From Paenibacillus macerans (GTDB lineage: Bacteria; Bacillota; Bacilli; Paenibacillales; Paenibacillaceae): DNA of 64,000 nucleotides. Position 1 is the stretch's first letter, and every line of letters starts with the position of its first letter. Location of the stretch: positions 558,001-622,000 of the forward strand of contig NZ_JAMBOE010000004.1 of assembly GCF_023715465.1 (NCBI RefSeq), given 5' to 3'. Below are positions 37,246-45,022 of this stretch, piece after piece. The position numbers and the translations under genes are program-made. The notes under the pieces were generated by a model, which saw nothing but the letters and a program-made list of their open reading frames with translations, had not been told where the DNA came from and ran no database searches.

Positions 37246-38463
37246 TTATCTGTTATTTTCAAGCCAGTCTCTGGCAAAAGCTGCATAAGCCGCAGCCCCT
37301 CTATGAAGCACCTCATCCGAGAACATTGTCTTTGGATGGTGCACAGGGTATCCATAACCTTCTTCGGCATTGCCTGCGTTAAGAAACACTGAGGTACTTG
37401 GCACCGCTTGTGATACAAATGCGAAGTCTTCCGATCCCATTAATTTACCACCGGGTATCAATTGTGTTAGATCGATAAAGGAACTGGCGCCAAAGGTATT
37501 TGCAATAGTAGTTCTCATTTGATGGTTAAGCTCACTGTCACTTTTCACCTCAGGACAGCCCCTGGTATACGTCACATCCACCTTTGCATGAAATATTTCT
37601 CCAATACCTGCAGAAATTTCGTGGATGCGGGTTTCGATTGTATCACGCAATACGGCGTTAAATGTGCGTACGCTGCCTTTCATTCTGGCAGTATCGGGAA
37701 TCACATTGTTTGTACTTCCACCTTCCATCACTCCAATTGTAAGGACTGCACTCTCCATTGGCGAAATTTCACGGCTTATAATCCCCTGCAGCGCCAGATG
37801 AAGATGAGCAGCTACATTTAATGGATCCACCGCGGCACTCGGCATCGCTCCATGTGCGCCCCTTCCGCGGATGATTAGTTCAAACCAATCTGAAGAGGCT
37901 GAAATCGCTTCTCCGGCCTCAGGCACTACAAATTGCCCGGCAGGAATTGGCATTCCAGTCAACACATGAAGCATCATTGCCGCATCCACTTTAGGATTTT
38001 CCAGGATCCCATTTTCAATCATCATCTTGGCCCCGTGTAAAGTTTCTTCGCCCGGCTGAAACATAAGCTTGACCGTCCCGCGAAGCTGCTCTTCGATTGC
38101 CTTTAGGATCTCTGCAGCGCCCAGCAGCATTGAAGTATGCAGGTCGTGACCGCATGCATGCATATTTCCGTTGGATGACGCAAAAGGAAGATCTGTTTCT
38201 TCTTTCATTGGCAGCCCATCCATATCCGCACGGATAAGGATTACCTTCCCGGGACGTTGTCCGCCGATGTTAACCATTAAGCCTGATTCTCCCATGAGTG
38301 TGGGCTTGAGGCCAATCGACTCCAACGACTCTTTTACATAAGCAGTTGTCCTGGGTAAACTTAAATCAAGTTCCGGAATCGCATGAAGATGATGCCTGTA
38401 CACGACCAATTTTTCCTGTAGCTGATTAGCCATACTCAAAATGTCTCCGGTCAATTCAGCCAT
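37246..38463 (-). CDS. M20-family amidohydrolase
   Basis: Zinc-dependent peptidase M20/M40 amidohydrolase of 405 residues, related to hippurate and N-acyl-amino-acid hydrolases. Metal and catalytic motifs: RADMDGLPM, HACGHDLHTSMLLGAA, FQPGEE and a C-terminal HHPKTMF. The central dimerisation domain begins around GRGAHGAMP. The start at 38463 is chosen because GGAATG/GGGAAT lies just upstream; an ATG at 38571 would add an unconserved tail. It is first in the operon with two crotonases and serine dehydratase, so it probably hydrolyses an N-acylated or amide substrate taken in by the cell. Specificity is unknown. Confidence 0.87.
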   Translation of the reverse strand: MAELTGDILSMANQLQEKLVVYRHHLHAIPELDLSLPRTTAYVKESLESIGLKPTLMGESGLMVNIGGQRPGKVILIRADMDGLPMKEETDLPFASSNGNMHACGHDLHTSMLLGAAEILKAIEEQLRGTVKLMFQPGEETLHGAKMMIENGILENPKVDAAMMLHVLTGMPIPAGQFVVPEAGEAISASSDWFELIIRGRGAHGAMPSAAVDPLNVAAHLHLALQGIISREISPMESAVLTIGVMEGGSTNNVIPDTARMKGSVRTFNAVLRDTIETRIHEISAGIGEIFHAKVDVTYTRGCPEVKSDSELNHQMRTTIANTFGASSFIDLTQLIPGGKLMGSEDFAFVSQAVPSTSVFLNAGNAEEGYGYPVHHPKTMFSDEVLHRGAAAYAAFARDWLENNR

Positions 38464-38775
38464 AATTATTCCCATTCCTTTCGCTTCGTTCAAGGCACAA
38501 AACGGGATGAAATCCGTCAGCCGTGGGCGATTTTTTTGTATGCTTGAGTTACGGAGATGCCCGTACACCACAAATCACTTGTGAGGTGAGTGGGCTGTCG
38601 CTTTCATAGGACAAACCGCATAATTATTTGTGTAGATTACCTTTCCAAGCACAAATAAGTGTCGCCTCGAACTCGTTTATAGCTGGGCAATCAGTCCCTG
38701 CCGGCTATCTCTGTACTACACCTCCCTAAACATAAATTGAATTAGCGGAACAACAGAGAGAAACTTGCCCTTTTT

Positions 38776-38796
38776 TATTTTAGGACATTTTAAGAA
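38776..38796. promoter_or_regulatory. Probable operator, repeat 1
   Basis: TATTTTAGGACATTTTAAGA plus one base. It recurs at 38836-38856 with only two substitutions, exactly 60 bp apart, which places the two sites on the same helix face. They lie upstream of the divergent regulator gene. Binding is inferred. Confidence 0.6.
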
Positions 38797-38835
38797 CACA
38801 CTTACTATACTTTAAGAAGAAAATGGTGTCAAGAA

Positions 38836-38856
38836 TATTTTAAGACATTTTAGGAA
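38836..38856. promoter_or_regulatory. Probable operator, repeat 2
   Basis: TATTTTAAGACATTTTAGGA plus one base. Second copy of the 38776-38796 repeat, about 90 bp before the regulator start codon. Confidence 0.6.
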
Positions 38857-38944
38857 TAATATTTGCTAGCTGTTGAGGAGATTGAACTTCACATTCTCTA
38901 TGATATAATTTTTGTCATTGAATGGTTTATGAAAGGAATTTGCC

Positions 38945-40258
38945 ATGAAAATCAGGTTGGGTATAATCACGACGGAATCTTATATAGACTATTTCCGCGA
39001 CATTGAAGAAGAATTTCGGTCGGTATGTCAGTTTCGGATTCTTACGATTAGTAACTTCCGGGAAACTAAAGACGTATATCTGGAAAACTTAGGTTCGGTG
39101 GACGGATTTGTTATCAGCGGCAGGCTTCTTTACGAGTCAATAGATAAGGAATGTTTGGATGCGAAAATACCTACGCACATTTTACAAGATAATGAAACCC
39201 TTCTTTATAGAGAACTTTTCCGACTGCTGATTACGGAACCGGGGCTTGACATATCCAGGATCTATGTAGACTTTGCATATATTATCGATTCTTTCAGTGA
39301 ATTCCAAAAGTACCTGACTGATCAGGGAAAGCCTATTGACAGCGACGATCTGTTCGAAAGAGTGGAAACAATGCTCGAAAACCATATAACACTGTGGGAA
39401 GAGAAGAAAATAGACCTGTCCATCACGGCGTTCGGCCATTTTGTTCCGGAACTCAGAAAGCATGGGGTAAGATATATCTTAATACGGACCACTTTGGAAA
39501 ACGTTAAGGAGGCCATAAGCGGGATTATCAACGAAATTACCATCCTCAAGCTTAAGAACCGGAGGGCAGTTGTAGCATATTTGTCAATTGAAACAGAGCA
39601 CTCGCCATCCGAAGAGCAACTTTATGAGTTGAAAGTCCTGGCCAGCAGGTTTCTGCGAAACATAAATCTTGCCGACACAGCCCAAATTTCGGAAGGCTCT
39701 GTCAGACTTTACACCACCTACGGAAATTTTAAGAAAATCACCTCTAACGCACAAAACTGCACTCTACTGAAATATCTGGAAGAGTGTGTGAGCGACAAGG
39801 TGAAAATCGGATGGGGCTCGGGGCATGAATATTATCAGGCTAACGAAAACGCAGCCAAAGCTCACCGACAGGCCAAAGCCTATACAGGCAGCTGCAGCTT
39901 TTTTATAAACGAGGATCAGAAGGTTATCGGTCCAATGCAGAACATGAATGTTATACAGTTTAGCGAACAGGGGGATCCGGAAATCATCGCATTGGCCAAA
40001 AGTATTGGAATAAACAACATCAATCTTCAGAAAATCATGTCCTATGCAGAAATTATGAGAACAAATAAATTATCCTCTGAGGATGTTGCCGGGTGTCTGT
40101 CCATCACCGTAAGAGGCGCAAACCGTATCCTAAACAAAATCGAAGAAAATAAATATGCTCAAACGGTATTTGAAAAACGAGAGACCGGCAAAGGAAGGCC
40201 CCAAAAGTACTATGAGCTATTGTTTCTCGACAAGGAAGGGCGCAATTCAGGATTGTAA
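38945..40258 (+). CDS. Transcriptional regulator with PrpR-like sensor region
   Basis: 437-residue cytoplasmic protein. The first 190 or so residues (IITTESYIDYFRDIEEEF, then VDGFVISGRLLYES) resemble the periplasmic-binding-protein-like PrpR N-terminal sensor. A middle region (about 200-330) with KIGWGSGHEYYQANENAAKA looks like a degenerate GGDEF-like or PucR-type linker domain. The C-terminus (about 370-425) is helix-turn-helix-like (LSSEDVAGCLSITVRGANRI). AAAGGAATTT lies before the ATG. It is divergent from the M20/crotonase/serine dehydratase operon and probably regulates it through the 21-bp repeats. The effector is unknown. Confidence 0.72.
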   Translation: MKIRLGIITTESYIDYFRDIEEEFRSVCQFRILTISNFRETKDVYLENLGSVDGFVISGRLLYESIDKECLDAKIPTHILQDNETLLYRELFRLLITEPGLDISRIYVDFAYIIDSFSEFQKYLTDQGKPIDSDDLFERVETMLENHITLWEEKKIDLSITAFGHFVPELRKHGVRYILIRTTLENVKEAISGIINEITILKLKNRRAVVAYLSIETEHSPSEEQLYELKVLASRFLRNINLADTAQISEGSVRLYTTYGNFKKITSNAQNCTLLKYLEECVSDKVKIGWGSGHEYYQANENAAKAHRQAKAYTGSCSFFINEDQKVIGPMQNMNVIQFSEQGDPEIIALAKSIGINNINLQKIMSYAEIMRTNKLSSEDVAGCLSITVRGANRILNKIEENKYAQTVFEKRETGKGRPQKYYELLFLDKEGRNSGL

Positions 40259-40354
40259 CCACGGTACTGCGGTTAAATTCTCTGTTATATGGCCCATTCT
40301 ATTAAAGCTCTATTTTTCGAAACAATTCACTATATCTTAGCAAGTGTCAAAAGC

Positions 40355-40460
40355 GGTGCCGCCATGTTTTCGTGTCACCGCTTTAACGTTCTCTTTACCA
40401 CAATACGTCATCATTATCACTGCTTCAACATGCATGGTATGCGGGAACATAGGCTATTTG
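40355..40460 (-). pseudogene. 3' fragment of an rRNA (uracil-5-)-methyltransferase-like gene
   Basis: On the minus strand this reads MFPHTMHVEAV followed by about 20 further residues, matching [12 protein letters not shown] near the end of RlmD at the right edge of the window. At the DNA level about 30 bp (from GCTTCAAC to GGGAACATA) match 63110-63140 with three differences. The upstream part of the gene is missing. It is probably a displaced or paralogous gene end left at the island boundary. Confidence 0.6.
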
Positions 40461-40488
40461 ATTCCCATTGGCCGCGGTGGGCTAAAGC

Positions 40489-40506
40489 CTTGATTTATAA
40501 GGGATT
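40489..40506. other. Possible attachment-site remnant
   Basis: TTGATTTATAAGGGATTT matches the last codons of rlmD (complement of 63080-63097) at 16 of 18 positions but in the opposite orientation to the neighbouring rlmD-like fragment. It could be an att core or a chance AT-rich match. Confidence 0.35.
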
Positions 40507-40613
40507 TCTCCGACGGCGTATGGTTCTGTTTGGTTGAAGTTTGCTTGGAAATGACGGATTTCGTCCCCGATTGGTCCCCATCATTATCTGGATGCATAGT
40601 ACAGTTACATCAT

Positions 40614-40640
40614 GCCGCCCATAACATTATGGCGGTTTTA
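40614..40640. terminator. Hairpin downstream of the island edge
   Basis: CCGCC and GGCGG arms enclosing further ATAA/TTAT pairing, followed by TTTTAT on the plus strand. Probably a terminator. Confidence 0.5.
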
Positions 40641-40792
40641 TGGGATTTTTGCTGAATTTGTGGTCTTTTTCGTCTTGAAATTAAGTTAAATACATTAATT
40701 GCGTACTGATGAAAATACTGCTTCAGACGAGTAGATGGTCAAATTAAGGTCAATTGGTGGTCGGTACAAAAAGTATAATCATGCGATACTTC

Positions 40793-40829
40793 AACTACTG
40801 TATCCAGTAGTTCCATTATCGGGTATAAT
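40793..40829 (+). promoter_or_regulatory. Promoter and operator of the toxin-antitoxin pair
   Basis: A TATAAT -10 box lies at 40824-40829. The place expected for -35 is covered by a perfect inverted repeat, AACTACTG-TATC-CAGTAGTT (40793-40812). This layout suits autorepression by the antitoxin or the complex. Confidence 0.55.
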
Positions 40830-40904
40830 TATTTGTAAGTATAAATCGAAGAGGTTCGTAAGAATCAAACGACTCAGAATTCAATTTAAAAGGAGTGGTT
40901 CTCC

Positions 40905-41138
40905 ATGTCAATGGTACGCAAGCTCCATCCTCATATAGCAAAAGACTTACGGGAGTTTTTATCTGAAAACAATATTTCCACCAAGAAGCTTGTCATAGAT
41001 CTTGAAGCAGAAACCATCGAGGACTTTGATGATTACTCAGTAGATGACATTTTAAGTGTGGCTGGAATTCTGAAGCCCGGGGAAGCGCAAGAATTATTAG
41101 ACCACATCCAGGAGTCACGGGAGGGCTGGGGAAAGTGA
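40905..41138 (+). CDS. Antitoxin of a VapBC-like pair
   Basis: 77-residue acidic protein with no recognisable DNA-binding family signature, though the N-terminal half (about 10-30) is helical. AAGGAG lies 9 nt before the ATG. Its stop overlaps the GTG start of a PIN-domain toxin by 4 bases, the usual antitoxin-first arrangement. It should bind and inhibit that toxin and, with it, repress the promoter through the inverted repeat at 40793-40812. The antitoxin assignment rests on context rather than on its own sequence. Confidence 0.7.
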   Translation: MSMVRKLHPHIAKDLREFLSENNISTKKLVIDLEAETIEDFDDYSVDDILSVAGILKPGEAQELLDHIQESREGWGK

Positions 41139-41539
41139 CCCACAACCACTCCGGATATTTATTCGATTCGAACATCGTCATCGCCATTCTGGACAACGAT
41201 CATGCCGCCGTTAACTTAGTACGACAAGCCCAAGAAGAAAAACGGCGAATATTCTTTTCGACGATTACGGAATGTGAAGTACTGAGCGGTGTCAAACACA
41301 ATCAGTTCTTAATCGCAGAAAAGCTTTTCTCCCCTAGGCATATGATACATGTCGATTCCGCTGTCGCAAGAAAAGCAGCTTCCATGCAAAGCGAGCAAAG
41401 AAGTAAGGGACGGAAAATAAAAACTCCTGATGCGCTCATTATTGCAACTGCCTTTACAGCTAATTTGGTACTGGTTTCTCGGGATTCAGACATGAACTTT
41501 GTTTCGAATGAGTATGGGATGACTTTGTTGAAAATATAG
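41135..41539 (+). CDS. vapC: PIN-domain ribonuclease toxin, VapC-like
   Basis: 134-residue PIN-domain protein. Acidic metal ligands are visible in order: Asp in YLFDSNIVIA, Glu in TITECEVLSG, Asp in TPDALIIATA and Asp in VLVSRDSDMNF. Such toxins cut tRNA or rRNA in the presence of magnesium. It starts with GTG at 41135, overlapping the antitoxin stop (GTGA). A strong terminator follows. It probably stabilises the island after excision, which is inference from context. Confidence 0.85.
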   Translation: MTHNHSGYLFDSNIVIAILDNDHAAVNLVRQAQEEKRRIFFSTITECEVLSGVKHNQFLIAEKLFSPRHMIHVDSAVARKAASMQSEQRSKGRKIKTPDALIIATAFTANLVLVSRDSDMNFVSNEYGMTLLKI

Positions 41540-41574
41540 GGTTCCTGTGATAAAAACCGACAAAGGATACACTG

Positions 41575-41623
41575 AAGTTAATGTGTTTTCCAGAGTAAGT
41601 ACGGAAAACACATTAACTTTATC
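41575..41623 (+). terminator. Terminator after the toxin-antitoxin operon
   Basis: Perfect 17-bp arms (41575-41591 and 41603-41619) with an 11-nt loop, followed by TTTAT on the plus strand. The stem begins with AAGTTAATGTG, similar to one arm of the 38-bp palindrome at 24316. Confidence 0.75.
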
Positions 41624-41736
41624 CCAAATATCCGAGTTTGATGATGCTGATTCGGAATCAATACATTACTGGGCAAAATGATGCAAAAAGATCTGGCTCT
41701 CATACTTATCAATAAGTCGAGTTCTCTCATTTAATG

Positions 41737-41770
41737 AAAAATGCTCCCTATGGCAACAATATAAGGAGCA
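41737..41770 (-). terminator. Terminator after the Gabija-like pair
   Basis: Arms TGCTCC and GGAGCA with additional TAT/ATA pairing. On the minus strand the stem is followed by TTTTTC. It lies 41 bp after the stop of the helicase gene. Confidence 0.7.
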
Positions 41771-41810
41771 AGTTTGTTTATTTGTACCTGTAAGTTTTTC
41801 TTCTCATTAG

Positions 41811-42935
41811 TTATACATAAAATTTTTGAAGCCCTTCTAAGTTGGTCCTCTCGTCATAATCATATACGATACCTACACTATACTGTGCTCTGGTCAAAGC
41901 AACGTAAAATTTTGAACGACTTGTGGGAAGTAATTCAAAATTGTTATTTTTAATCCACTGAGTAAATGGCTGTGTAGGATAGATTAATACTCTTTCAAAA
42001 GTAATCCCTTTTGACTCACCAAAGTTAACAGTCTTATATTTTTTATTAACCGGTTCTCTAATGCTATCTCTTAATTGAACGGGGTTATATCTTTGCAAAT
42101 ACAAATCCACATCTTGTTTTCTCACTAAATAGATGCCATCGTGACCTGTCACTTCATTCTGATTGGATCGGCATGGAGTATACTGTAAATATAATTTTGA
42201 AGAATAGTCACAGATCATCGGGTTATTTCTATGTGATACATTCAATGTTTCTTCATCAATTTCACAAACAACTCTTCGGCACTCTGTCTGAATAAACTCT
42301 TTTATACGTCCTTCTTTATATCGATCATACTTTCTCTCGATATGGGTAAGATAAGTTACCTGGCGCGGATCGCCAACAAAAAGTATATTTGACCGGCTTT
42401 TCAAAAGAAGCTTTAATATCTCTAAGTCGTATCCCGCAAGGTCCTGAATTTCATCAATAAAAATGTGAGAGAAGATTTTACTCAATCGATCTATAACTGC
42501 ACCATCACTTTTCTCGTTACATCTGATAACAAGCTTTGAAATTTTATCGGAGTATACTTTAGAATCTTCTGTGAAGTAGTGTTTTGAAAAGTGATCCGCT
42601 TCACTATAATAGACTTTGAATCCGGTCTTTTTAATAGTGTACCTTAAAGCTGAGGGTGCATTAACCAAAAGCATTCCTCGAATTGTCTCATCGTATAATC
42701 CTCCCTGAAACGGTCTAATCCCATGCTGGAGTAAGGTGGAGAACCACGTTTGTATTGTGACATGCGAAGGAATGCAATTATTTAGTTCAATAAACTTCTT
42801 GCGAATTTCCGCTTCATTAGCTTGTGTGTAGGTTGTAATAAGAACTTTTCCCTCACGTTGTCTTAACGCCTCTTTCACAAGAAATGTTGTCTTACCGGAG
42901 CCTGCCGCGGCAATAACCAGCTTATTGGTCTTCAT
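41811..42935 (-). CDS. UvrD-like helicase, GajB-like
   Basis: Superfamily 1A helicase, 374 residues from the ATG at 42935 (AGGTGAGG upstream; a GTG at 42944 overlapping the previous gene is the alternative). Motifs: Walker A AAAGSGKTT near the N-terminus, motif II IFIDEIQDL, motif III ILFVGDPRQ, motif V KGITFERVLIYP, motif VI FYVALTRAQYSVGIV. It overlaps or abuts an OLD-family nuclease gene, the arrangement of Gabija. It is shorter than the remembered Gabija helicase GajB (about 494 residues), with little room for 1B/2B insertions. It probably senses or unwinds phage DNA ends for the nuclease partner. Assignment to Gabija proper is not certain. Confidence 0.8.
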   Translation of the reverse strand: MKTNKLVIAAAGSGKTTFLVKEALRQREGKVLITTYTQANEAEIRKKFIELNNCIPSHVTIQTWFSTLLQHGIRPFQGGLYDETIRGMLLVNAPSALRYTIKKTGFKVYYSEADHFSKHYFTEDSKVYSDKISKLVIRCNEKSDGAVIDRLSKIFSHIFIDEIQDLAGYDLEILKLLLKSRSNILFVGDPRQVTYLTHIERKYDRYKEGRIKEFIQTECRRVVCEIDEETLNVSHRNNPMICDYSSKLYLQYTPCRSNQNEVTGHDGIYLVRKQDVDLYLQRYNPVQLRDSIREPVNKKYKTVNFGESKGITFERVLIYPTQPFTQWIKNNNFELLPTSRSKFYVALTRAQYSVGIVYDYDERTNLEGLQKFYV

Positions 42936-42940
42936 ATTCC

Positions 42941-44578
42941 TCACCTAATCGCCTCTAAAATATATTCTGGAAAGACAATGAGTTCTTCCGTTTCAAAAAT
43001 CTTAAGTGCACATTCTGTTTTTTTTGACTTCATGTACTTATGCATATCATCATGGTGGGTATAATCGGTTTCAAAGACCGTGTTTAACTTATCAAGATTA
43101 TTAACTTTAAGCAATTTGGGTTCAAGTGTATTATAATTAAATGGATTTTTGCCAATTACTAAATTCCCCTCATCCACTTCGTGATCAAAGCAAATTTTTA
43201 TATTCTCCTTAGCGTTATCTCCCAAATAGTTTTTATACTTCTTTTTAAGCGCATCTATATCTCCATCATTATCAGTTACTACAGTGACAGGCTTATTAAG
43301 TAATTTGGCAATTTCAAGAAATCTTAAAAAAGAAGTTCCAATCGAAATAACATCAATTTCGTTTTGTATTGGGAGTTTGCCTTCATTTGCACACATATAT
43401 GCTTTCTGAACCACTAGCTCATCAGAATCTCCTTCGACTAATATTGCTTTCTTACATAAAATTAGTCGTAAAGTGTCGTACCCCGCTATCTTTTGGAAAA
43501 AGCTTTTTGTATCATCTTTAAGATCATTAAGCCTTACTGCCTTCTTATCATGTAGCAATATCAGGTTGCTCAACCCCAGCTTATTTGCTACAAAGCTACT
43601 ATGTGTAGAAATTATAATCTGTTTATCTTGTTGCTTCTCAGAAATGTTACTAATAAACTGACTTAGTTTGGTATGCGACAAGTGGTTTTCAGGTTCCTCT
43701 AACAGAATTACTGCTGCTTCCTTCGTCTTCTTATGGCTTAACGCCAGTTCAGTTTTTATAATACATTGCTCTCCTTTTCCTACAAAATGAAATGGTACTG
43801 CATCAAGATAGGTTACAAGACTGTTTTCCCAAGCGTTTTTCGAAAGTAGTTCAACAGAAAGTTCAACTTTCTTACCTGTTAACACTGCACTTTGTTGGAT
43901 TTTTTCATTAATAGACTTTATTGACTCAGAACTCATGAAATTGTCTCGCATTTTTCTATGCTCTTGAGAAATGTCCACTATATCTTCCGGCTCTAAATTT
44001 TCTCGTACTATACGAGATATGTATATATCAGACCCATTCTGATATCGATTACTTGATGAATCAATCATGGCTGACTTGAGTGGGATGCTTCTTGGCGTTA
44101 TAGTTTCTCTAGCAAAACTAGACCACACAAGATCATAATATTCAATTGGTAGAGTCTTGACGTCTCCCTTTCTTACAAGTTGCTCGTATTCCTCTTGAAA
44201 TCTCTCATCAAATGCAATTTTTAATGATATACCGCATTCCTGGATACGTTCGCTATTACCGTTGCCTTCAAATATTGCTATATTACTACCGCTTAAATAG
44301 ATTTCAATTAATATATAGGGCAGTTCTGGATTTCTTCCTTGCTCTAAGTTAGTCAAGTATTCGGCTACGACAGTATTATTAAACAAGTATTGAGTTAACT
44401 CATTCCTAAGTTGTCTACCATTCAATAACCCAGTCAAAGTCAAATGAATTGCTTCCAGTATAGTGCTTTTCCCTGCTTCGTTATTACCTACCAAGATGTT
44501 CATTCCATCACTAAGTTCTAAGACAAACTCGCCACAGTAGCATTTAAAGTTTTGAATTTTCACTTTTTTGATTTTCAC
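42941..44578 (-). CDS. OLD-family ATPase/TOPRIM nuclease, GajA-like
   Basis: 545-residue ABC-type ATPase fused to a TOPRIM nuclease. N-terminal KVKIQNFKCY and Walker A LVGNNEAGKSTILEAIH; Walker B region VILLEEPENHLSHTKLS at about 300; D-loop/His switch IIISTHSSFVANKL. The TOPRIM domain begins at AILVEGDSDELV with the catalytic Glu, followed by VVTDNDGDIDAL with the DxD pair. Length and order match GajA (about 578 residues). The GTG start at 44578 follows GGGAGG. Such proteins nick or degrade DNA when nucleotide levels fall during phage infection. With the helicase it forms a Gabija-like unit. Confidence 0.87.
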   Translation of the reverse strand: MKIKKVKIQNFKCYCGEFVLELSDGMNILVGNNEAGKSTILEAIHLTLTGLLNGRQLRNELTQYLFNNTVVAEYLTNLEQGRNPELPYILIEIYLSGSNIAIFEGNGNSERIQECGISLKIAFDERFQEEYEQLVRKGDVKTLPIEYYDLVWSSFARETITPRSIPLKSAMIDSSSNRYQNGSDIYISRIVRENLEPEDIVDISQEHRKMRDNFMSSESIKSINEKIQQSAVLTGKKVELSVELLSKNAWENSLVTYLDAVPFHFVGKGEQCIIKTELALSHKKTKEAAVILLEEPENHLSHTKLSQFISNISEKQQDKQIIISTHSSFVANKLGLSNLILLHDKKAVRLNDLKDDTKSFFQKIAGYDTLRLILCKKAILVEGDSDELVVQKAYMCANEGKLPIQNEIDVISIGTSFLRFLEIAKLLNKPVTVVTDNDGDIDALKKKYKNYLGDNAKENIKICFDHEVDEGNLVIGKNPFNYNTLEPKLLKVNNLDKLNTVFETDYTHHDDMHKYMKSKKTECALKIFETEELIVFPEYILEAIR

Positions 44579-45022
44579 CTAAATTTTCCTCCCTTTAGTA
44601 GTTCCGGTGATTGAGAGCAAGATCTCCGGCGGAATGAACCCTTCCGCTTCCGTCCCCAAAAAGGAAGCGTAGGGAACAATCTCCCCTGCGCCCCTTCACG
44701 GGATTGGGAGCGGTCAGATCAAAGCTAAAATGAACGCTGCGTGTTCTTGACTTGATTACTCTGAGGGTAGGCTCCGGCTTCCAGACAAGTGCTCATTTTA
44801 TCAAGAAGGCTAGCTCAGTGATTACATCATTTTCTACATATAAATATTCGCCAAAATAAGACGCGTATCCTTCTTTAGAAGCAGTAACATGAACCTACCA
44901 CAGCTACATCAAAAGACAATCGAAAAATAAAGAACTCAAGCAGCCATCGCGCTTGAGTTCTAACACCAGGGGGCGGGAGAAACTTTCATTATCTCCAGGT
45001 AATGACTCAGTAATATAATTTA
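44579..45022. other. Intergenic region between two defence-type units
   Basis: About 440 bp. It holds the promoter of the OLD/helicase pair and, at its right end, the terminator of the next unit. A G/C-rich stretch (44610-44720) shows no recognisable gene. Confidence 0.65.
44920..44961 (-). terminator. Terminator after the unassigned two-gene cassette
   Basis: Perfect 11-bp arms (44931-44941 and 44951-44961, AGAACTCAAGC and complement) with a 9-nt loop. Read on the minus strand it is followed by TTTATTTTTC. It separates this cassette from the Gabija-like pair transcriptionally. Confidence 0.8.

Larger units (their letters stand above)
38464..38944. other. Divergent promoter region between M20 operon and its regulator
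   Basis: AT-rich region of about 480 bp. It carries the 21-bp direct repeats listed separately and should hold both promoters. No gene is seen. Confidence 0.7.
40259..40904. other. Intergenic junction region, left boundary of the island
   Basis: About 650 bp without an intact gene. It holds an rlmD-like tail (about 40355-40460), an inverted short match to the rlmD end (40489-40506), a hairpin at 40614-40640 and the toxin-antitoxin promoter. It looks like a scar at the edge of the integrated element. Confidence 0.6.

Noticed and set aside
40489..40506. Definite attL core
   Set aside because: Orientation is opposite to the adjacent rlmD-like fragment and the match is short and AT-rich; kept only as a possible site.
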